Shown here: in pieces, positions 51,369 through 59,944 of the stretch
How the letters are laid out: every line of letters begins with the position of its first letter
How positions within the stretch are numbered: the stretch's first letter is position 1
Program-made: the position numbers and the translations under genes
The notes under the pieces: generated by a model
The model's database searches: none
What the model was told of the DNA's origin: nothing
Seen by the model: only the letters and a program-made list of their open reading frames with translations
NCBI GenBank assembly: GCA_002389765.1
Contig: DGQM01000011.1
Coordinates: forward strand, 1 to 64,000
Source of the DNA: Bacteroidetes bacterium UBA4414
GTDB lineage: Bacteria; Bacteroidota; Bacteroidia; Chitinophagales; Chitinophagaceae
DNA: 64,000 nt
Direction: 5' to 3'

Positions 51369-51662
51369 ATGAACAAAGGCGGCAATGTATATATTATAGC
51401 ATCTGTAAACAGGCGTACATTATATGTAGGCGTTACATCCAACCTTGCAAAACGTACATGGGAACATCGAACAAAAGTTTACCCTGATAGCTATACTGCT
51501 AAATACAATTGCGTTCAATTAGTTTATTACAGTCATTTTGGGAATATCATAGACGCAATTGCAGAAGAGAAAAGAATAAAAGGGGGTAGTCGGCAAGACA
51601 AAGAAGATTTGATTAACTCAATGAACTACAATTGGGATGATTTATATGACAACATATATTAA
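51369..51662 (+). CDS. GIY-YIG nuclease family protein
   Basis: 97 aa, a single GIY-YIG domain: VYIIAS (as GIY), LYVGVTSNLAKRTWEH (YVG motif with Arg and His), Glu in AIAEEKRIKGG. It resembles the UPF0213/YhbQ-like small nucleases common in Bacteroidota. Enzymes of this fold cut DNA using a Tyr and a metal-binding Glu. It is tightly enclosed by two ~97-bp palindromic repeats (51239-51335 and 51673-51768), suggesting gene and repeats form one unit. Confidence 0.88.
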   Translation: MNKGGNVYIIASVNRRTLYVGVTSNLAKRTWEHRTKVYPDSYTAKYNCVQLVYYSHFGNIIDAIAEEKRIKGGSRQDKEDLINSMNYNWDDLYDNIY

Positions 51663-51672
51663 CAACCCTAAC

Positions 51673-51768
51673 CGTCATTGTTAGGAACGAAATAATCTAA
51701 TCCAAACTCATTGGATGACTATACTGTATTTTGACTAGATTGCTTCGTCGTACCTCCTCGCAATGACG
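51673..51768. repeat. 96-bp palindromic repeat, copy 2
   Basis: Same sequence family as 51239-51335 in direct orientation, 10 bp after the GIY-YIG stop. The left arm is diverged (GTTAGGAACGAAATAATC), the right arm intact. Confidence 0.85.
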
Positions 51769-51787
51769 AGGGTAAAAACATTAACGC

Positions 51788-52147
51788 ATGCACAAAGTAA
51801 ACATCGCTGAAAAGCTGGCATTATTTACAGAACACTGGAGCCCCAAGATTGTGGGCGAGCTTAACGGACAGCATGTAAAGCTGGCAAAGTTCAAAGGTGA
51901 GTTTGTATGGCACAAACACGATGAAGAAGATGAAATGTTCTTTGTAGTAAAGGGCAGCTTCCGTATGGAGTACAGAGACAAAACCATTGTACTGAACGAA
52001 GGCGAATTTCTGATAGTACCGCGCGGCACAGAGCACCGCCCGGTGGCAGACGAAGAAGTAAGCATTATGCTTTTTGAACCCGCCACCACCCTCAACACCG
52101 GCGATGCAGACAGCGAACTAACCAAACACAAACTTGATTGGATATAG
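51788..52147 (+). CDS. Cupin-domain protein
   Basis: 119 aa, one cupin barrel. Motif 1: HKHDEEDEMFFVVKGSFRM (two His and Glu for metal); motif 2: EGEFLIVPRGTEHRP (His). Metal site complete, so an enzyme or sugar/small-molecule binder is possible; substrate unknown. It starts 19 bp after the second palindromic repeat. Confidence 0.88.
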   Translation: MHKVNIAEKLALFTEHWSPKIVGELNGQHVKLAKFKGEFVWHKHDEEDEMFFVVKGSFRMEYRDKTIVLNEGEFLIVPRGTEHRPVADEEVSIMLFEPATTLNTGDADSELTKHKLDWI

Positions 52148-52329
52148 CTCTTCGTGATTAAATTTTATTTAATGCGTACCATTTTATTGGTAAAAAGATA
52201 TATAGTATATTGCAGCCACAAAGCGGGTATGCCCCACCGGCTTTCATAACAAAACCCTCCATGTTGCATGTTTTGGTCGAGAGAGATAAATGATCGAGAC
52301 TATCATTTACAAAACAAACAACATCAATT

Positions 52330-52629
52330 ATGACTGCTATATTGAACGACACTCCGATTGTGCACAACGAAGCTGCACAAAGATTTGAAATGCATATTGA
52401 CGGCCACACTCCGTTTATGGAATATAGCCGCACGGGCGATATGCTTATCATTGCACATACAGAAGTACCACCTGCGCTGGAAGGCAGAGGCATTGGTAAA
52501 ATGCTGGCAGAAAAAGTATTTGCTTATGTAGAAGAACATGGTTGGAAGATTATTCCCCTATGTCCGTTTGCAAGCTCATACATCAAGCGCCACCCCGAGT
52601 GGGACAGGATAGTACACCACGTGCTGTAG
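52330..52629 (+). CDS. GNAT-like N-acetyltransferase (YjdJ/Gcn5-related short type)
   Basis: 99 aa. Acetyl-CoA loop VPPALEGRGIGKMLAEKVFAYV and the late IIPLCPFASSYIKRHPEW segment are diagnostic of the short COG2388 group. Normal length for that group. Substrate not known. The 182 bp before it hold no gene; the 148 bp after it are A/T-rich with no clear terminator. Confidence 0.9.
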   Translation: MTAILNDTPIVHNEAAQRFEMHIDGHTPFMEYSRTGDMLIIAHTEVPPALEGRGIGKMLAEKVFAYVEEHGWKIIPLCPFASSYIKRHPEWDRIVHHVL

Positions 52630-52777
52630 GATTAAATAAAAAAGGAAAAGTAAAAAAGCAAAAAATGCATGTTGGCTTCAACCACATATGCGTTTTAATG
52701 CCCAAACCTTTTTTCTTTATAATTTTTTCTTTTTAATTTTTTTGTGTTCTTTTTTAGTTTTTCTTTTTGCTTTACAA

Positions 52778-54430
52778 CTAAGGCATAGCCGCTATCAGGC
52801 GTTTGGTATAATCGTTATGTGGTTGCTGTAGTACCTGTGTAGCTTCTCCTGCCTCAACAATATGCCCTGCCTGCATTACCATTACACGGTGGCTTATGTA
52901 ATGCACCACATTCAAATCGTGAGAGATGAACAGGTATGTAAGGTTAAATTCTCTTTGCAAATCTTTCAACAGGTTCAGTATCTGTGCCTGCACGCTCACG
53001 TCCAGTGCCGATACACTTTCGTCGCATATCATCAACTGCGGGCGCAGCCCCAATGCACGCGCTATACCTATCCGCTGGCGCTGCCCACCGCTGAACTGAT
53101 GCGCGTATCGCTTCATACTATCAACTGGTAGCTGCACCAAGTCCAGCAAGCGGCGTGCTTCTTTATCCAATTCGCTACGCGGCACTATATTGTGCGTGCG
53201 CATAGGTTCCATCAGCATGTCACCAACCGTCATGCGGGGGTTCAGCGATGCATACGGGTCTTGAAACACCATTTGTATTTGCCTGCGGATGCGTGTCCAA
53301 TCTTTCGTGTGCAGCTTAGCAAGGTCTTCGTTGTTGAATAGTATTTGTCCTTCGTGTACAGGCAGCAAACCCATCAAGCTACGGCTGATGGTGCTTTTAC
53401 CGCAACCACTCTCCCCCACAAGCCCCAGCACTTCGCCACGCTTCAGTTCAAAGCTCACATCATCTACCGCTTTGAAATAATCTACGGGCCTGCCCAACCA
53501 GTCTTTGTTTTCGGTAAACCACACACGCAGGTTGTTCACCCGCAGCAGTGTATCGCCAATGGGTGCTTCTGCTTGCTGTGTGGTAGCCGGTGTATTGCCT
53601 TGCAGAAAATCTGCCACTACAGGCAGTCGGTTACCTTTATTAGCAGCATTGGGCTTGCAAGCCAGCAATGCTTTTGTATAGGCGTGCTGCGGATGCTGCA
53701 ATACATCTGCTGCCGTGCCGTATTCCATTACTTCACCCTGATACATCACCAGCACCTCGTCTGCTATCTGTGATGCCAATGCCAGGTCGTGCGTGATGAA
53801 TATCATAGCCGTATGATGCTCCTGTTGCAGGTTACGCATCAGTGCTATCACCTCTTGCTGCACGGTAACATCCAGCGCAGTAGTAGGCTCATCAGCTATC
53901 AGCAGCACAGGCTTGTTGCACATAGCCATGGCAATCATCACCCTTTGCTTTTGCCCGCCCGATAGCTGATGCGGATAGCGCTCGTACAGCTTCTCCGGAT
54001 TGGGCAACTGCACTTTGCGCAGCCATTCTATAGCTTGTTGTTTGGAAGTCGCTTTATCTAGCTGCTGATGCGTAAGTATCACCTCTGCCAGTTGCTTGCC
54101 TATTTTCATAACAGGGTTCAGCGAGCTCATCGGCTCCTGAAACACCATACCCATTTCCTTGCCCCGCAACTGCTGCCATTGCTTATTATCTATTGTGGTA
54201 AGATGATGTGCCTGATTGTTTGTATTCAATTGCAGGCTGCCACTTATTGCAGCCCCCTTGGGCAGCAAACCCATGAGCGATAGTGCCGTAAGCGATTTAC
54301 CACTACCACTCTCGCCCACAATAGCCAGCGTCTTACCCTCTGCTACCGCAAACGATATACCCTTCACAGCAACAAAATCGCCGAAAGAGATTTTGAGGTT
54401 GGTGGCTTGTATGATTGGAGTATTATTCAA
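52778..54430 (-). CDS. Duplex ABC transporter ATP-binding protein, peptide/nickel type
   Basis: 550 aa with two complete ABC ATPase domains in one chain (DppD-DppF or YejF-like). Domain 1: Walker A GESGSGKS, signature LSGGQKQR, Walker B LLIADEPTTALD. Domain 2 from ~290: GESGCGKS, FSGGQRQR, MICDESVSALD. Both end in oligopeptide-transporter-type C-terminal stretches. It energises import of oligopeptides or similar; permease and binding-protein genes are not in the window. Starts 5 nt after the AMP nucleosidase stop, so the two are probably co-transcribed. Confidence 0.93.
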   Translation of the reverse strand: MNNTPIIQATNLKISFGDFVAVKGISFAVAEGKTLAIVGESGSGKSLTALSLMGLLPKGAAISGSLQLNTNNQAHHLTTIDNKQWQQLRGKEMGMVFQEPMSSLNPVMKIGKQLAEVILTHQQLDKATSKQQAIEWLRKVQLPNPEKLYERYPHQLSGGQKQRVMIAMAMCNKPVLLIADEPTTALDVTVQQEVIALMRNLQQEHHTAMIFITHDLALASQIADEVLVMYQGEVMEYGTAADVLQHPQHAYTKALLACKPNAANKGNRLPVVADFLQGNTPATTQQAEAPIGDTLLRVNNLRVWFTENKDWLGRPVDYFKAVDDVSFELKRGEVLGLVGESGCGKSTISRSLMGLLPVHEGQILFNNEDLAKLHTKDWTRIRRQIQMVFQDPYASLNPRMTVGDMLMEPMRTHNIVPRSELDKEARRLLDLVQLPVDSMKRYAHQFSGGQRQRIGIARALGLRPQLMICDESVSALDVSVQAQILNLLKDLQREFNLTYLFISHDLNVVHYISHRVMVMQAGHIVEAGEATQVLQQPHNDYTKRLIAAMP

Positions 54431-54435
54431 CGATA

Positions 54436-55206
54436 TTAAAATTGCAGGTGCTTCACGGTATGTCCGTTGTTGATGAGTTGCTTCAGCGATTCTATGCCTA
54501 TTACAAGGTGTTCATCTACGTATTTTTTTGTAACACGTGTATCACTAGCCGCGGTCTTTACCCCTTCGGGTATCATGGGCTGGTCTGATACCAGCAATAA
54601 TGCACCCGTAGGTATCTTATTAAAAAAGCCAACAGAAAATATCGTGGCAGTTTCCATATCTATAGCCATGGCACGTACGCGGCGCAGGTATTCTTTAAAC
54701 GCTTCATCATGCTCCCACACACGGCGGTTGGTAGTATATACAGTACCCGTCCAGTAGTCGCGGGCATGGTCTCGTATGGTGGTCGATATAGCTTTCTGCA
54801 AAGCAAACGCAGGCATAGCAGGCACTTCGGGCGGAAAATAATCGTTGCTCGTACCCTCTCCGCGTATAGCAGCTATAGGCAGTATCAAATCGCCCACTTT
54901 GTTTTTCTTCTTCAGTCCACCACATTTGCCGAGGAACAAAACTGCTTTAGGATTGATGGCACTCAGCAGGTCCATCATGGTAGCAGCCGTAGCGCTACCC
55001 ATACCAAAATTGATGATGGTGATACCATTAGCAGTAGCGCAAGGCATGGGTTTATCCGCACCTATCACTTTTACCTTGTGCATCTCTGCAAAGCGCTCTA
55101 CATAGTTGGTAAAATTGCACAGTAAGATATACTCTCCGAAATCCTTCAGCGTCATGCCCGTGTATCTGGGCAGCCAGTTCTTTACAATCTCTTCTTTCGT
55201 CTTCAT
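54436..55206 (-). CDS. AMP nucleosidase (short Bacteroidota type)
   Basis: 256 aa from ATG 55206 (MKTKEEIVKNWLPRYTG); the ATG at 55269 would add 21 residues unlike the family. Phosphorylase/nucleosidase fold with INFGMGSATAATMMDLL, FLGKCGGL, DYFPPEVPA, and the active-site MAIDMETATIFSVGF plus LLVSDQPMI. Family enzymes split AMP to adenine and ribose 5-phosphate. Divergent from the Crp/Fnr gene across 65 bp. Confidence 0.9.
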   Translation of the reverse strand: MKTKEEIVKNWLPRYTGMTLKDFGEYILLCNFTNYVERFAEMHKVKVIGADKPMPCATANGITIINFGMGSATAATMMDLLSAINPKAVLFLGKCGGLKKKNKVGDLILPIAAIRGEGTSNDYFPPEVPAMPAFALQKAISTTIRDHARDYWTGTVYTTNRRVWEHDEAFKEYLRRVRAMAIDMETATIFSVGFFNKIPTGALLLVSDQPMIPEGVKTAASDTRVTKKYVDEHLVIGIESLKQLINNGHTVKHLQF

Positions 55207-55271
55207 CTTACTTAAAGTTACGAAATGTCTGCCTGATTGGTGCTGCACACATAAATCAATATCTTGCACAT

Positions 55272-55844
55272 ATGGTTTCGTTGCACAATTACGTCTTCAA
55301 TATATCACCCATATCAGAATCTGCATGGCAGGATATCAATGCTTTATTTCTGCCAAAGCAACTCCGCAAGGGCGACTATTTTATTACCGAAGGCAAGACT
55401 GCTACACAAATAGGATTCATCAACAGTGGTATAATACGTGCATTTGCAAAGGGCAGAAACGGGCAGGAATACAATAAACATTTATTTACAGCACCATCGT
55501 TTATTGGTGGCTATGCATCATTAATCACAGGCAATACCAACAAAATAAACCAGGAAGCACTGACCGACTGCGAGCTACTGGTTGCAGACTATCACAAACT
55601 GACTGCCCTGTACGACAAGCACCCCGATTTTGAACGTGTGGCACGCAAGCTGGCAGAATTATTTTTTGCTGCTAAGGAGCAACGCGAAATAGAACTGGTA
55701 ATGCTGAGTGCAGAAGAACGATATCTGCTCTTCAGAGAGCGTATGCCGGGGCTGGAATTTGAGATACCACTCTACCACATCGCATCCTATCTGGGTGTCT
55801 CTGCTGTGCAACTAAGCCGCATCAGAAAAAACCTGGCACGATAG
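55272..55844 (+). CDS. Crp/Fnr-family transcriptional regulator
   Basis: 190 aa. Cyclic-nucleotide-binding-like beta-roll (~25-115: LRKGDYFITEGKTATQIGFI, NSGIIRAF), a connecting helix, and a C-terminal HTH (LYHIASYLGVSAVQLSRIRKNL). No Fe-S cysteine set. It may control the following darcynin and DJ-1 genes (69-bp gap, then 1-bp gap), a common layout of autogenous regulators with stress genes. Confidence 0.9.
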   Translation: MVSLHNYVFNISPISESAWQDINALFLPKQLRKGDYFITEGKTATQIGFINSGIIRAFAKGRNGQEYNKHLFTAPSFIGGYASLITGNTNKINQEALTDCELLVADYHKLTALYDKHPDFERVARKLAELFFAAKEQREIELVMLSAEERYLLFRERMPGLEFEIPLYHIASYLGVSAVQLSRIRKNLAR

Positions 55845-55913
55845 CTAATCTTTACATAGGTTAATTTTCTCCGCTATCGCTCAAAATAGCTTTGCATTGT
55901 AAACAAAAACACA

Positions 55914-56249
55914 ATGCAAGATAAGTTCACCTATTTTATACTACTGAATGCAACAAAGCATTGGCTGCGTCTTTCGCGCGATGAGCGTGGCAGCTATTTC
56001 GAAAAAATTATAACCCCTATTTCTCAGCGCTTTGCAGACACACTGTCTTTCCGCTTTTTTGATGCTGAATATTTCAACGCCAACGTATCAGACGTATTGA
56101 TGCTGGAAGCAACCAATACCCAAGACTATATGCTGTTTATTGAATACCTGCGCGATACAGAAATTTACACCATCCCATATTTCGAGATAATAAATATTAT
56201 ACCCGCAAAAGAAAACGCCTACAAAGAACTGGAAGGCATGATGAAATAA
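55914..56249 (+). CDS. Darcynin-family protein
   Basis: 111 aa. Matches the darcynin pattern: FILLNATKHWLRLSRDER near the start, RFFDAEYFNANVSDVLMLEA in the middle and LRDTEIYTIPYFEIINIIPA near the end. Small cytoplasmic alpha/beta protein of unknown biochemical role. The stop is one base before the next ATG, so the two are an operon downstream of a Crp/Fnr gene. Confidence 0.85.
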   Translation: MQDKFTYFILLNATKHWLRLSRDERGSYFEKIITPISQRFADTLSFRFFDAEYFNANVSDVLMLEATNTQDYMLFIEYLRDTEIYTIPYFEIINIIPAKENAYKELEGMMK

Positions 56250-56250
56250 T

Positions 56251-57036
56251 ATGAAACAGTTACTGATAATATTTATGATGACGATGAACATTGCCACCGC
56301 ACAAACAAAGAAAGTATTGTTTGTAATGAGTGCTGCAAAAGAACTACCATTAAAAAACGGCAAGACATATACACAAACCGGCGTATTCCTCAGCGAGTTC
56401 TATCTGGCGTATAAGGCCATTGCAGATGCAGGCTACAGCATAGAAATAGCCACACCACAGGGCATAGCATCTTCTATTGATAATGAGAGCTATAAAACCA
56501 AATACTGGAAGGGGCAGGAAGCGCTTATCGGCGAGGCAAAAAACTTTGTTACAACAAACCCGAACTTTCTGCATCCGCTAACGGTTGAATATGCCTTACA
56601 GCATGCAAATGAGTATGCAGGCATTGTAATACCTGGCGGACAAGGGTTGATGGTAGATTTGATCCACGACAAAACCATCTTACAAATAATCAGCAAAATG
56701 GCAGTTGACAAAAAAGCGGTAGGATTGATATGCCATGCACCCGCACTGCTGACATCTTACACAAAATCAGACAATCCTTTCGAGGGATACACGGTCAACT
56801 GCATTACCGGGTTTGAAGAATTCTATATAGAAAGCATTGTAATGAAAGGTAAACCTTACAAACGTAAAATTGCACGCTCGCTAAAGGCACTTGGTTTCAG
56901 CTATAAAAAGGGAGGACCTGGCAGTAGCTTCGCCGTTAAAGACAGGCAACTGGTTACCAGTCAAAACCCCTACTCAAACAATAAATTCAACACGCTCTAT
57001 ATACAAGCGCTAGAAGAATCAGCACACATACATTAG
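56251..57036 (+). CDS. DJ-1/PfpI (Hsp31-like) family protein, exported
   Basis: 261 aa. N-terminal signal peptide (MKQLLIIFMMTMNIATAQ) then a DJ-1/PfpI domain: Glu49 in GVFLSEFY, GIVIPGGQG (124-132), and nucleophile Cys161-His162 in GLICHAPALL. Family members act as glyoxalase III/deglycase or chaperone; the catalytic Glu and Cys-His are present, so enzyme activity is plausible. The signal peptide points to the periplasm, which is less common. Convergent with the 57-aa gene; stops abut. Confidence 0.88.
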   Translation: MKQLLIIFMMTMNIATAQTKKVLFVMSAAKELPLKNGKTYTQTGVFLSEFYLAYKAIADAGYSIEIATPQGIASSIDNESYKTKYWKGQEALIGEAKNFVTTNPNFLHPLTVEYALQHANEYAGIVIPGGQGLMVDLIHDKTILQIISKMAVDKKAVGLICHAPALLTSYTKSDNPFEGYTVNCITGFEEFYIESIVMKGKPYKRKIARSLKALGFSYKKGGPGSSFAVKDRQLVTSQNPYSNNKFNTLYIQALEESAHIH

Positions 57037-57210
57037 CTACTTCTTCAGCCTGTACCTGAGCTGCGAGACTATAGATGCCATAGCTATAACATACACTATG
57101 CTGAATCGCTGCGTATTTACATATTCGCTAATGGCATAGCCCATAATAAAGGCATTAATTAATGACCAGATAACAATTGGCTTCCGTAACGGATTTTCTT
57201 CTGTTGCCAT
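57037..57210 (-). CDS. Small two-TM membrane protein, 57 aa (copy A)
   Basis: ATG at 57210 to TAG at 57037. Begins MATEENPLRKPIVIWSLINA, then FIMGYAISEYVNTQRF, a second hydrophobic helix and a basic end RYRLKK. Two TM helices joined by a short polar loop. 57 codons, the same as its tandem duplicate 34 bp upstream, and the first 28 residues differ at one position only, while the C-terminal halves have diverged, so both are probably real and under selection. Function unknown. Confidence 0.7.
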   Translation of the reverse strand: MATEENPLRKPIVIWSLINAFIMGYAISEYVNTQRFSIVYVIAMASIVSQLRYRLKK

Positions 57211-57243
57211 AGTGGGGAGATTTGCTTACATAAAGTTACAGCT

Positions 57244-57417
57244 TTAATTTTTCACCCTGTATATACCCTGCACAACAGCCGATAATGCAGCAATGGCAAA
57301 CACAATACCCAGCTTGCCTGTGTGTACAAAATCGCTGATGGCATAGCCCATGATAAATGCATTGATTAATGACCATATAACAATGGGCTTCCATAACGGA
57401 TTTTCTTCTGTTGCCAT
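57244..57417 (-). CDS. Small two-TM membrane protein, 57 aa (copy B)
   Basis: ATG at 57417 to TAA at 57244. Starts MATEENPLWKPIVIWSLINA; second helix is LGIVFAIAALSAVVQGIY. Both copies follow the same leader (AGCAAATCTCCCC) and a -7-like TAACTTTA box, so the promoter was duplicated as well. Possibly a small inner-membrane regulator; no evidence for a partner. Confidence 0.7.
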   Translation of the reverse strand: MATEENPLWKPIVIWSLINAFIMGYAISDFVHTGKLGIVFAIAALSAVVQGIYRVKN

Positions 57418-57484
57418 AGCGGGGAGATTTGCTTAGTTAAAGTTACCGAATGTTTAATGTAATTTAATGCAACATTCCACACCT

Positions 57485-58591
57485 ATGCGTCTCTTATTAT
57501 CTGTTATCCTATTATGCAATGGCTTATGGCTGCATGCACAAGATTACTTTAAATACCATGAAGGCATCATCACAGCCGAAGAGCAGATTTTTGTAAAACA
57601 GCAGTACGACGAAGGGCTGAAAACCTACGCAGATGTCTTTAAGAAATATGACTTTGTTTTTGCGCACGATTGTGTGATGGCTATGCAGATAGCCCTATAC
57701 CGCAACAACGAGAAGCTGTTTCTGCTATTCACTACCAAAGCCATGCAAAACGGGCTGACGATGAAACATTTAGACAGCCGCACGATGACCTATTTTCAAA
57801 CCCATCCTATTTATAACAAGTGCAAAGACAGCATTGCAAGTATCTACAAACGCAACAGGCCACACTACCTGAAACGCATAGACACTGTAGCATTGGGCAA
57901 AATGACACAGTTGTTTTGCAACGATCAACTGGAGAAAAACCCGCTTCCGAACGAGGGCTTTACCGCTTCTGACAAACGTTACAAACCGCAAATCATTGCA
58001 ACAACAGAGCAGCTAAAAGCCCTGATTGCAGAAAGAGGTTATCCATCTGACAGATTGATTGGGATAGACGACCAAAACCTGCTGCACGAGCTTGGCACAA
58101 CACGTATGACACCCTTGGATTATTACAAAAAATATAAAGGCGACCAGTGTTGCAACATCAGAGAAAGCCAGTTTGAATTTGACGAACATACCATATCATC
58201 GTCTATGATAATGCCTCTTATTATTCACTACGGACATATGACAAATGGAGAAGACAGGCTACAATGTGTTATGTATAGTGACAGCTTCTACCTGCAACAA
58301 ATAAAGCGTGGCTACATACACCCTAAAGATGTTGCATTCCTCTACGAATGGAGCATGAACAACGGCGGTTCCGGCGCAGGTACTCCTAATCTTGAAAGAG
58401 GTGAAAAATTCTTTGATATAGGTATACGCCGGCAAGGCGCACAAAGACAGGTAAACATAACCGACGAAACCATCAACAAACTGAGGGTAGCATTTCATAT
58501 TGCGCCAATAGAAAATGACCGTATGAAATTTGAATTCGTAAAAAAGAATGGCATGTATATTGGCTTTGGCTGGTGGACTTGCAGGTCTTAA
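57485..58591 (+). CDS. Exported protein of unknown function (368 aa)
   Basis: Start at ATG 57485 (signal peptide MRLLLSVILLCNGLWLHAQ) rather than 57467, which adds six residues before it. Mature region helical with Tyr/Asp/Lys-rich segments; a loop with GTTRMTPLDYYKKYKG and the strand-turn NGGSGAGTPN. No family recognised. Possibly related to the uncharacterised exported proteins that neighbour Crp genes in Chitinophagaceae; uncertain. Its stop is 18 bp before the next gene's start, and the promoter for that gene lies across the stop. Confidence 0.65.
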   Translation: MRLLLSVILLCNGLWLHAQDYFKYHEGIITAEEQIFVKQQYDEGLKTYADVFKKYDFVFAHDCVMAMQIALYRNNEKLFLLFTTKAMQNGLTMKHLDSRTMTYFQTHPIYNKCKDSIASIYKRNRPHYLKRIDTVALGKMTQLFCNDQLEKNPLPNEGFTASDKRYKPQIIATTEQLKALIAERGYPSDRLIGIDDQNLLHELGTTRMTPLDYYKKYKGDQCCNIRESQFEFDEHTISSSMIMPLIIHYGHMTNGEDRLQCVMYSDSFYLQQIKRGYIHPKDVAFLYEWSMNNGGSGAGTPNLERGEKFFDIGIRRQGAQRQVNITDETINKLRVAFHIAPIENDRMKFEFVKKNGMYIGFGWWTCRS

Positions 58592-58593
58592 CC

Positions 58594-58601
58594 TATCTTT
58601 G
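58594..58601 (+). promoter_or_regulatory. -7 element of the second Crp/Fnr gene
   Basis: Exact TATCTTTG, 7 nt before the ATG: little or no leader. Confidence 0.6.
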
Positions 58602-58608
58602 CCTCTGC

Positions 58609-59196
58609 ATGCAAAACCAAGCACAGATAGCACTACAAAAATTCATGCAGCAGTTTGATGGGCTGACTACAGAGGAGCAAGCACAGATTGCTGCAAACCT
58701 GGTAGTAGAAGCATACCCCAAAGGCAAGCTATTGGTAAAAGCGGGCGAAGCATGGCGACTGTGTTATTTTGTACTGGAAGGTTGCATGCGCCAATACAAA
58801 ATAGTTGACGAAACAGAAGTAACCACACAGTTCTATACAGAGCGCGAAGCTGCCATCGATTTCAACAGTTATATCAATCAGGCAAAATCTGATAGCTATC
58901 TGGTGTGTATGGAAGATACCATTGTGATAGAGGGCAATCCCAATCAGGAAGCAGATATGTATGAACGCTTCCCAAAACTGCAACAGATAACACGCGCTAT
59001 GATGGAGCAGGACTTTGGCAAAATGCAAGAGCAGTTTTCGCGCTTCATAGCCAGCAGTGCCGAGGAGCGTTACACACACCTGCTCAACCATCGCCCCGAT
59101 TTGCTGCAACGCGTACCGCTGCAACACCTTGCAAGCTATATAGGCGTAACACCCGAATCGCTCAGCCGCATACGCAAGCGCATACAGAGCAAGTAA
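58609..59196 (+). CDS. Crp/Fnr-family transcriptional regulator
   Basis: 195 aa from ATG 58609; the ATG at 58573 lies upstream of the -7 box and so is not in the transcript. Cyclic-nucleotide-like barrel (YPKGKLLVKAGEAWRLCYFV through the EREAAIDFNSY region), dimer helix and HTH (LQHLASYIGVTPESLSRIRKRI). Lacks Fe-S cysteines. It converges with the DUF4386 gene, stops 2 bp apart; such pairs in Bacteroidota often are regulator and target. Confidence 0.9.
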   Translation: MQNQAQIALQKFMQQFDGLTTEEQAQIAANLVVEAYPKGKLLVKAGEAWRLCYFVLEGCMRQYKIVDETEVTTQFYTEREAAIDFNSYINQAKSDSYLVCMEDTIVIEGNPNQEADMYERFPKLQQITRAMMEQDFGKMQEQFSRFIASSAEERYTHLLNHRPDLLQRVPLQHLASYIGVTPESLSRIRKRIQSK

Positions 59197-59198
59197 AA

Positions 59199-59879
59199 CT
59201 ATTTGCCACCCTTTCTTATCAGCCACACTGCAAGCAGCAGTTCGCCCAGTGCCATCGGCAAGCTCAATACGGCCTCAACAGTTGCTTTGTGCAGCATGTA
59301 GCCTACCCATGATTGCTGCAATATATTAGTACCCACGTATGCCAAACCCGCAAAAAAAGCAAGCCCGCTTATCAGCTTAGGTATAGCGGCTGTGCGACAT
59401 GCCAATGTCCCTATCAGCAACAGATGCACACCAAACACTATCAACCCCTGCGACCATACTTGCAGAAAGCGCTCTATATAGTTCATTACCACACCTGCAT
59501 CTGCCCCCTTCATGGCAGATAAGTCCTGCGCATAGTACAATTGTAGTATAGCCACTGCCAACCATACACAATACACCACACGCAGCCAACCTGCGATGCG
59601 CGACAGTGCAGGATTATCTTGCAGAAAGAATTTGTACAGTGCCCATGCCACCACTACATCCAGCAGCAGCATGATGCTATAGGTAGTTATAACAATTGGC
59701 AGCATAGCCCGATGTTGCAGTATGTTGCTAAGTGTAGCAGCACTATCGCCCTTTACATATATAGCACCAAAAGCATAGCCATAGCCTATACCCGCTACAA
59801 TGGCCATCAGTATCAGCGACCAGCCTGCCAGTTTAGCCATTTGCCTGTGGTTGATTATACCTTCGTTCATTTGCATCAT
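59199..59879 (-). CDS. DUF4386 family integral membrane protein
   Basis: 226 aa (or 223 if the ATG at 59870 is used). About six TM helices: LAGWSLILMAIVAGIGYGYA, VITTYSIMLLLDVVVAWALY, VVYCVWLAVAILQLYY, LIVFGVHLLLIGTLA, ISGLAFFAGLAYVGTNILQ, LPMALGELLLAVWLI. Matches the DUF4386 layout and length. Function unknown in the family. Confidence 0.85.
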   Translation of the reverse strand: MMQMNEGIINHRQMAKLAGWSLILMAIVAGIGYGYAFGAIYVKGDSAATLSNILQHRAMLPIVITTYSIMLLLDVVVAWALYKFFLQDNPALSRIAGWLRVVYCVWLAVAILQLYYAQDLSAMKGADAGVVMNYIERFLQVWSQGLIVFGVHLLLIGTLACRTAAIPKLISGLAFFAGLAYVGTNILQQSWVGYMLHKATVEAVLSLPMALGELLLAVWLIRKGGK

Positions 59880-59944
59880 TTTTTTGATGCGGCAAAACTA
59901 TCTAACCGAACAGGTTCAATTTTTTGACTTTGGGTAAGAAACAA

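Noticed and set aside
58573..58608. Upstream ATG for the second Crp/Fnr gene
   Set aside because: It lies before the exact -7 box at 58594-58601, so it would not be transcribed, and the extra residues do not fit the family.
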